Source: Steinernema hermaphroditum (taxonomy: Eukaryota; Nematoda; Chromadorea; Rhabditida; Steinernematidae). Taken from it: DNA of 64,000 nucleotides. Under the pieces are notes generated by a model. The model was not told the DNA's origin and did not search any database. It saw only the letters and a program-made list of their open reading frames with translations. The stretch is taken from assembly GCA_030435675.1 (NCBI GenBank), contig CM059624.1, positions 7,092,769 through 7,156,768 of the forward strand, read 5' to 3'. Shown here one piece after another: positions 57,324 to 64,000 of the stretch. The position numbers were made by a program, and so were the translations under genes. Positions within the stretch are counted from its first letter, which is position 1. Each line of letters begins with the position of its first letter.

Positions 57324-59578
57324 CTATGTAACATTTCTGTAAGAATGAGTCCGATCGTCCTTATCGTCGTCCTGGGTCTCGGCTGTACGACTCATCGTCG
57401 GTTGGAGTAGCAACGTGTTCGTCTCGGCACCCAAAACATTCTGCGCTGACGATGGAACCTAAACGAAACAGATGTCGTTCAGCGTAAACTACGCCTGTCT
57501 TACGACATTCGCGTCAGAATTGGTAGGTTTGGGTGCTGCCTTTTCTTTCTTATTCTGCTTCGATATGCGGGCGGCGTGGAATGACTCGTCGGCCTGCGTC
57601 TTTTCTATTTCCTTAACCGTCTTTTCATGGTCCTTCGCATCGTTCTGAAATTCCATCATCATAACTTGGACATCATTATTCGGACCAACCACAATGCGCA
57701 ATTGGGGAGGGGAGTTGAGATTTCGTTGTGGAGAGTGGGGTCCGTTCTTTTCTGCCTTTTCCTTCCTGTCAATATCCTTATCCTTCTTGTCAACATCCTG
57801 TTCCTTCTTGTCAATATCCTTTTCCTTCGCCTTCTTATCGCTGTCCCGTGTAGTCAGCTCCTTCAATTTTGAGTTGCTTTGAGTTCCTTTTATGGTAGGC
57901 TGCATTGTTTTTTTGCCCGTCGACAACGAGTGCAACTTGATGTACGCTACATTAGGCTTATCCTGCGATGCCGCTTTCTCTTTTGAGCAGACAGCCTTCG
58001 GCTGCAACTCGTCTACTTTCTCCTTCGAAGCGGGTAACTGCGATCCCTGTTCCATGTCCTTGGGCGTCTGGAAACCCTCACTTGTGTGAACCTTTCCGTC
58101 GAGCATTGACTTAGTTGACAGTTCCATTGGGCCATCATTGGAATGGAAGGAGCGCGTCCGCAGCGACTTTTCTTTGTCTACTTTCTCTTTCGAAGCCATC
58201 CGCGGTTGTAAAATACTTTTTCGCATAAGATCATGCTAAAAAGATCACCAAAGTGGTAAAGCGGGAGGAGAGAGACTCACGTGTTTTCGCAGAAGTTCGT
58301 GTGAGATCATCTGAGCATCGTGTCGATCGATCTCCATCGTCGCTACAGAGCCCACCATGGGGTTCATTTTCGCGAGATTCTTCGCACTGGCCATCGTATG
58401 GGGGAGCACCTCAAAAGTGACGTCGACGAGCCGCGGTGGGTCGTCGAAGACTTCGTCGATCATGCAGTAACCGATCTTCAGATTCCGCTCGATGAGAAAG
58501 TCCACTTCGAAGTCGTCGTCGTCCATCCCGAACGGATTCAACATCACCTGGGCCACCTTCAGCCAGCCAACGTAAAAAATAAATTCGAAGATCGTGAAGA
58601 CTGGAATTACGTAGTCGCACTTCCAAATGTCCTGGTCAGACTTCTGAAATTTTGTTCAATTTTTTACTTTCAAGAGAGGGCTAACCTCGTTGGCAATGAA
58701 CTGTTTCGCCAAAAGACACATAACGAAGTAGAAAGTGGTGGCTAGGTTGACGACCTGCGTGTAGACCAGTGGGGTGTTGATCCAGTCGTAGGAGAGCAAA
58801 TTGTTCAGATTGTTCCGGTAGTTCAGGATGTGCTTATTTATGCACACAAAGTGCGTCTCGTCCAACGTCTTCTCCTCGTAGCAGCGCTTCAGGATCATCA
58901 GAATCCACTCGATGGGCAACCAGAAGATGCAGGCGCGGTCGCGTTCTTTCTCGCGCACCTTCAGAATACGCTGCCGCTCCTCCTCGGTCATCAGCGCCGG
59001 GATAAGATACGTGAGATCGGGAAACCGGCGCCTGATGCGCTCACTGATATCACGAAGGACAAGAACGAACGAGAGCGTCAAGTACCGCACAATCGTCCGG
59101 CGAAGACGTCTTTCTTCGTTCTGAAAATGCCATTTTGAAGCTGAAGTCCGCAGCTACTCACTTTGTGTTGGTCACCCTTTGAGCGAAGCATTGAGGCAAT
59201 GGCAAGGCACGGCGAGTCCGGCCATGGGAGCTGCATGAAGATGTTCCACCAGCGCGTTGCTACGTGGGTTACATAGAAACCCAGCACAAAGGTCAGCGAG
59301 CTGGCGGCCGTCTTGATGTACCTGTCGGAGAACATCACCAGCTGCTCGAAGACTTCGCCCTGAGGTGTGTCTCGTAGATAGAAGCGGTAAAAGATGCTGA
59401 AAGAGAGAAGTAGAATAAATCGAAGCAACGGTACCAACCTGATGCTGAAGTAGAGCCATAGCCAGATGAGGAGCTCGTGCCAGATGCTCTTCCAGACGCT
59501 GCCCTTCCACTTGAAGAGCAGCGAGAGGAAGGTGAAGACGCCGGCAGTCGACGCCTCGCGCATATATCCAACGGTCAT
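57324..59578 (-). CDS. Bestrophin chloride channel with long charged tail
   Basis: A calcium-activated anion channel of the plasma membrane. The start is ATG 59578 (MTVGYMREASTAG), matching the family N-terminus (MTVTYT). Exons give FKWKGSVWKSIWHELLIWLW, FYRFYLRDTPQGEVFEQLV, SLTFVLGFYVTHVATRWWN, RRFPDLTYLIPALMTEEER, YDWINTPLVYTQVVNLATTF and the calcium-binding acidic cluster NPFGMDDDDFEVDFLIERNL. After this come about 250 residues of Lys/Glu/Asp-rich tail with alternating DIDKKEQDVDKKDKDIDRKE, then a final exon reached by a 49-nt intron at 57533 or nearby, ending at TAG 57324. If that intron is retained, a stop at 57489 ends the protein earlier. Nematodes have many bestrophin paralogues and I do not assign one. 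Confidence 0.92.
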
Positions 59579-59872
59579 CTCGAATCACAAATCTCGAATG
59601 ACCACCGCTCGTGTGCAGAAGACTCAAAGCCCCGAAGTAGACAAGGAGTCTGTCTAGTTCCGAGACGCGCATTTTGGAGCTGCCCTGTCACGTTGACGGG
59701 TGGATCTGAAGGGTTAAGCAGATACCTAAGCAAGCCTAAAGTCGTTCGCTGTGGGATCTAAGCTGTCATAACCTTAAAATATGCCCACTTGAGGCTGTTT
59801 GTTTTACATCGTCCGCGGTCGGATCAAAGCGACTTTCGATGTCGCTGACCGCACTCTGACCGCCCCTCAGAG
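59579..59872. other. Divergent upstream region of bestrophin and the 59873 gene
   Basis: About 290 bases between divergent genes. No exon seen. CCCCTCAG|AG just before ATG 59873 is a probable trans-splice acceptor. Confidence 0.4.
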
Positions 59873-60612
59873 ATGGAATTCGCGTTCTGGCGGACAGCCG
59901 CGTCGGCCCTCTTCGCCATCCGGACGAACGCTTTCATCATCGGGTGGTGCATCGGACCTCGCGACGCCTTCGAACGATATCTGAAGCCCGAGGATCGCAC
60001 CGCGCTCAATGCGATTATCGAGGAGCTTTTCGACGGATCGAACAGAAACGAGGTGTGCTGAGGGGCTTAGTGGTGAACGCCTTTCGCTTCCGTAATGCGA
60101 TTAGCTACTTTTTTCTTCCTTTTAGTGGGCAGATGTCACGATTACCTAATCATTCATTTTAAAGTGGTATCTAACACTAACCAAGGTGGAATGCTTCCTA
60201 TGCCATCTATTCAAAATGTCATTATTCGGCGGAAAGCCATCTCATTCAGGTACTCTACGAGGTCGACGAGTTCCTTAAATCGCGACTCACTGTCCGACAG
60301 TGGCACCAAATTCGCCCAGAAGTCGAAGTCTACCAGCTGACACACACCGATTGCTCTCCCTACGCTCAGATCCTTCCCCCACGGTTCTACAAGCCCCTAG
60401 CCGTGAGTCGCGCCTCGAATCCCCTCGCGACCTTCTTGCAGCAAGCGTTGCGGAGGGCCGAAGCCAATGGCGCCAGCAAGTCTTCGATTAAGTTCCTCGT
60501 CGACGACTACATCGACCGAATCCTTGTCAACCGCGACTTCCTCCGCGAAGTCGCCGATATGCAACGCGGGGAGGATGTGGTCTTCCCAATGGTGGACCAC
60601 AGGTGTGCCTGA
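59873..60612 (+). CDS. Predicted secreted protein, paralogue of the 60852-62005 gene
   Basis: Exon 1 (59873-60052) encodes MEFAFWRTAASALFAIRTNA, probably a signal or anchor sequence, and ends DGSNRNE. Exon 2 starts at 60250 in phase 0 (VLYEVDEFLKSRLTVRQWHQ) and runs to 60612, possibly interrupted by a 39-nt in-frame intron at about 60400-60438. The C-terminal part, ALRRAEANGASKSSIK then DDYIDRILVNRDFL, aligns with the minus-strand neighbour (EARKNGASESTMREY, NRYVREILSPEKF), so the two are paralogues arranged tail to tail. I know no family or function. The exact 3' end is uncertain: an alternative splice would end a few codons later. Confidence 0.65.
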
Positions 60613-60851
60613 ATTATTACATCCCTCTCGTTGGCAGGTTTTAGGAAAGTCGCTAGACGCCCGAGCCAGAGGATCTTCTATCCTCGTGCAATACCTTAAT
60701 ATATATGTCTACGCAGAACATTAATAAAACATTCGTTAATTATATAAATTCAAATATGTATTACTCACAGATACACACAGATTATAGTACAACGATTATT
60801 AATACAGTATCGTCAATATGTATACACAAACGCTTCCTCTCTCGGAGCGAC

Positions 60852-62005
60852 TCACCACGACTTTCCAGGAAAGTCCTTCTTCATTTTGCGCTCTTTGAGT
60901 GCCTTCCGAGGCTTTCTGATGTGGATCTGCTCCTTGCTGTAGGGGTCGTCCTTTAAGAGGTCTCCGATACGGTAGCTTCGTTTCCCGCGGCGCATCGCCT
61001 CGAACTGGACGTTAGCCTGCTCAAACTGGGCGAACTTTTCGGGTGATAGTATCTCGCGGACGTAACGGTTCATGTACTCTCGCATCGTGCTCTCGCTGGC
61101 GCCATTCTTGCGCGCTTCGGTGACCAGTTCGTGGAGTGCTTCCTGAATTGGAAGATGGTCTTAACTTACAAGTGTCTCCGATACGGTAGCTTCGGTCAAT
61201 CGTGTAACTCTTAGATCGATGCCAGACTAGGGGCAAGTGATAGGCTTAGGTGAGTATAAAAATTGTGCAAAAAATTATGTGCCCTAACGCGCTCTATGTC
61301 CGTCAAAGGAGATGTGATATCCTTTCTCACCGACGTCACATTCGTTTCTCACCAGTGATTCCCAAGTGACCCACTGTATATTTAAGCTCACGATTTTGTT
61401 TTGTTTGAAAACTGTTCATACATATCACTTAAGGTAACCGTATCACGATCCGACTATCTGATGCTCGTTAAGTGCACACTGGGTCACTTACGAAACACTG
61501 GTGAGAAACTGATATGGCGTCGGTGAGAAAGGGTATCGCATACCTTTTGATGGACTTAGAACGCGTTAGGGCACCTAGTATTTTACACTGTTGATACACT
61601 CACCTAGGCCTACCACTTGCCCCTAGTCTCATATCGATCTTAGTGTTAGTTCTTAACTATGAAACAAACCTGCTGCGGCATATTCAAGAATGTGGCATAG
61701 GGCGACATCGGACAGGGAGGCGCTCCCCTCGGCTGAAGAGGCATCGGGATGAATCCGAATCTTTGGATCGGAGCCCCATAGGGATTACCCTTTAAAAGCG
61801 GCTGTGTTCCGGGTGACTGAGGCTTGAATACCTGTCGCAAGGATCCGATTCCAGGGTGCAGATTCGGGGGTGCACTCCTGCGATCGGTGCTCCGATACTG
61901 TGCAGAGGAACCGATGACCGGAAGGTTGGGTCCTCCGGGGGCGAAGGCGCTCCGAAGAGGCAGAAGGAGCAAAAACGAGCCGATGGAGAGTACAGTCGAC
62001 GTCAT
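60852..62005 (-). CDS. Predicted secreted protein, tail-to-tail paralogue
   Basis: Two exons, 62005-61670 and 61142-60852, give 208 residues. The N-terminus MTSTVLSIGSFLLLLPLRSA is a good signal peptide. A Pro/Gly-rich mature N-terminal region follows (GPNLPVIGSSAQYRS..NLHPGIGSL..PMPLQPRGAPP), then FLNMPQQEALHELVTEARKN and GASESTMREYMNRYVREIL, which match the plus-strand neighbour. The C-terminus is strongly basic (RKALKERKMKKDF). The 527-nt intron holds a foldback element. It may belong to a nematode-specific secreted family. Function unknown. Confidence 0.68.
61212..61643. mobile_element. MITE-like foldback inside an intron (about 430 bp)
   Basis: The left end TAGATCGATGCCAGACTAGG with GGCAAGTGATAGGCTTAGG is mirrored at the right by CCTAGGCCTACCACTTGCC and CTAGTCTCATATCGATCTTA. 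Inner palindromic parts include TTTCTCACCGACGTCA against GGCGTCGGTGAGAAAG. It lies wholly within the intron of the secreted-protein gene. Confidence 0.75.
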
Positions 62006-62683
62006 CGGAAGACAAAGCGTCGATCGAGGGGCTTCTTCGCCTTTATACGACTCGAGGAAGCGTGCGTCGAGCGAAGAGAATCGCTGCGCAAATACACTCT
62101 CCGACGGTCTTTTACCCTGCGCTCTCGACTCGACTAAAAACAGAGGACTGACCGCTGTTTACAAAAGAGTTCATGGGAGAACAGCCATGTGTGAACATTT
62201 GAAACGTTTCTCTTCATGGGAAATCGAACTTTTGGAAAGGAGAGTCAAACAATGCATATAGTGGACGAGTGTTCCCGTCTCTAAACTCTAAAATTCTTGT
62301 CATAAGCCGCTTTTTATGATTTCCAACGGCTGTATTTCTTCTCGCGGAGAAGGAATGGTGGCCATATTTTAATTCTTGGAAGACCGTCCCAAATCTACGC
62401 GTCGGTGTCGACAAACTGCTGAGCCAGCAATTCTGGCGCCCCAAGCTCCTTCAAGCTCGACTTCATCACCGAAGTATGTTTCACCATTTTCATTTTCAGA
62501 TTTTCAGATACATTTTTTAACATACTGTCATCACTTCTTCACTCCAATTCCGCTCTCTTACAACATTCCAAAAACCAACAATTTGCCGGCCACCCACTTT
62601 ACTTCGTCGTTCATTCAATGTAGGTAGCCCCTTGACCCAGTTCAGGGGCTGTTTCGTGTTTTTCGAGAGCTCCAATCGCCGGG
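62006..62683. other. Intergenic, no supported gene
   Basis: Upstream of the secreted-protein gene and of the collagen-like start. Open stretches at about 62345-62510 lack convincing joins. Confidence 0.35.
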
Positions 62684-63070
62684 ATGTCGGCTTCTGTGAC
62701 GTGGGTCGTCGTGGCCGCCGGAGCGCTCGTCGGAGTCCTTTTCGTGTGTCTTCTGCTCGACTCCATCACCGAAGTCTGGAACGAGATCGACCGCGAGATG
62801 GATGAGTTCAACAAGGTGCCTTCTTTTGCGTTCTAGTTCACAAGGAGACGATGCAGGACTACACGGCCATCTCTGGGCACTTGAAGAGCCTCAGCCACGA
62901 CCGAAAGGAAGAGGTGGCGCGGAGACGCCGTTACTACCAGCCCGTGAGCGGCATCGTCGGCACCGATCTCTACGTCGTCCAGACCCTAACCGTCGACATC
63001 GGAGTTCCGATGCTCTTTCCGGAAGGATCGTGTGCTTGTAGGTCTCCAGATCTACACCGCTACCGCATCC
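62684..63070 (+). pseudogene. Collagen-like N-terminal region cut at the repeat boundary
   Basis: ATG 62684 opens MSATSVTWVVVAAGALVGVL, a long hydrophobic segment followed by SITEVWNEIDREMDEFN. This has the layout of the N-terminal domain of nematode cuticle collagens. Exon 1 ends at 62815. The next exon reads KETMQDYTAISGHLKSL and a basic cluster VARRRRYY, which could be the RxxR processing site. A short Cys pair (SCAC) then appears near 63030, where cuticle collagens have their first Cys cluster. The sequence then enters the direct repeat at 63071 and no Gly-X-Y domain follows. Either the gene was truncated by the duplication or the join is an assembly fault. Confidence 0.5.
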
Positions 63071-64000
63071 GCGAACGCTTTGTTTTGTCGACGGTAATTG
63101 AAACATCCCGACCGGAAGCATCTTCTGTTTGGGCGATTCTGGCGAGGACGGGGTCGGGTGGAACAGAATTAGCTGGATACTGAGCTGAGAGGTGGAGATT
63201 ACGGTACTAAATTTTGACGAAATCGAATCAATCGACGTTCACACAGAACTCTTTTTTGTATCATTGCGAGATTTTCTAGAACGTTCTACAGTAGTTGCTT
63301 CGAATTTCGAAATTATTTGCAAAAGACAAATCAAATAGAAAAGAAGATATGACGTTTCCTTCTGTGCCAGAAGGCCGAATGCACTGTTCGACCAGGACTA
63401 CGGTAGATACTGCATGTTTAGGTGACTCATGGAAATCAGCGATTGCGATCTCGCGAGGTGTTATTCTAGGCGAATCTGGAGACTCACTTCAGACCCGAGA
63501 GGTGCTCCCAGCGTGAAAACATTTTAGGCCTGGTACTGTAGCGTCCCTCATTGATCCCCTTTGTGTAATATTTCTATGCAAGTGCATGTGGGTACTGTAG
63601 CCATTGAAGTTGTATTGTCGTTCTGATAAGAACAAAAGAAATGTTCTGCTCTTTAAAAGTTGTTTGTTTTTTGGAGGCGGAAGTGCAGAAATCGGCCACC
63701 GTGCAGAACGAACCTCGAGGGGGAGGGGCGGCTACGATCGATCGTCTCGCCGTGCACCCGTGGTTGCACTTTCGATGAAAGACGCCGCCGTCTTCAAAGT
63801 ACAGGCGACCCATCGGACTGTCAGTCTCGAGGCTACGATCCTCGAAGGACTCGGTGGAAGAATGCCCTTCCGGGTTACGGTAGTCGCGGCGAAAGTTGCG
63901 AAACGCGAAGCAGGTGTCGAGAAGCGGCGCTTCTTTGATCTCATTTGCATTCAATAGGAGAGCGCACGTGGCCGTTAGGCGATGAATGCGACTTCGTCGG
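63071..64000 (+). repeat. Direct repeat copy 2 (runs off the window)
   Basis: As far as I compared, identical to 41656-42585. The junction with unique sequence is at 63070/63071 (CCGCATCC|GCGAACG). Confidence 0.9.

Overview
The window is nematode nuclear DNA, probably from a chromadorean that I cannot name. The evidence is cuticle-collagen genes at both ends, very short GT-AG introns (about 39-50 nt, acceptors ending TTTCAG or similar), many splice acceptors lying directly upstream of an ATG with no visible partner donor (typical of spliced-leader trans-splicing), and nematode-type orthologues such as him-10/NUF2, a MEC-6/POML-like paraoxonase protein, bestrophin and rpl-5. Base composition is near 50% GC. 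Most genes have several exons, so individual open frames cover only parts of them; the spans given are start codon to stop codon where I could see both.

Layout. 1-815 (-): 3' truncated cuticle collagen. 1433-2172 (-): F-box-like gene with a frame break. 2673-9593 (+): tandem pair of PLC-beta-type phospholipase C genes; the first keeps its catalytic residues, the second has lost five of six. 9648-11072 (-): paraoxonase-like membrane protein. 11543-12831 (-): unrecognised protein. 13704-14711 (+) DNAJC9/dnj-23 and 14837-17457 (-) KRI1 converge. 17978-29535: a 10 kb interval bounded by near-identical 0.69 kb inverted repeats. It holds a single-pass membrane protein gene (19421-21595, +) and two convergent genes with BH3 motifs (22927-24294, +; 27742-28098, -), plus several kb of apparently non-coding DNA. 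The second BH3 gene encodes 102 residues and closely resembles EGL-1, the nematode cell-death trigger. 32248-35914 (+): NCKX-type Na/Ca-K exchanger. 36236-40567 (-): compact Jagged/Serrate-type DSL Notch ligand with a von Willebrand C-like module. 44921-46923 (-): dihydroxyacetone kinase. 47492-49290 (+): him-10/NUF2.

50097-57118 is rich in repeats. It has two large foldback elements, a PIF/Harbinger transposase with its MADF-BESS partner, a Chk1-like kinase fragment, an inverted 311-bp segmental duplication on either side of rpl-5 (55377-56430, -), and a MITE with a TTA target duplication. 57324-59578 (-) is a bestrophin chloride channel with a long charged tail. 59873-60612 (+) and 60852-62005 (-) are tail-to-tail genes for related secreted proteins, the second with a MITE in its intron. 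62684-63070 (+) is a collagen-like N-terminus cut off at the start of a direct repeat (63071-64000) that copies 41656-42585.

The most notable content is the pair of BH3-motif genes sharing an intron of the same phase just before the BH3 exon and enclosed by symmetrical inverted repeats. Next are the PLC enzyme/pseudoenzyme tandem and the compact Jagged-type ligand.
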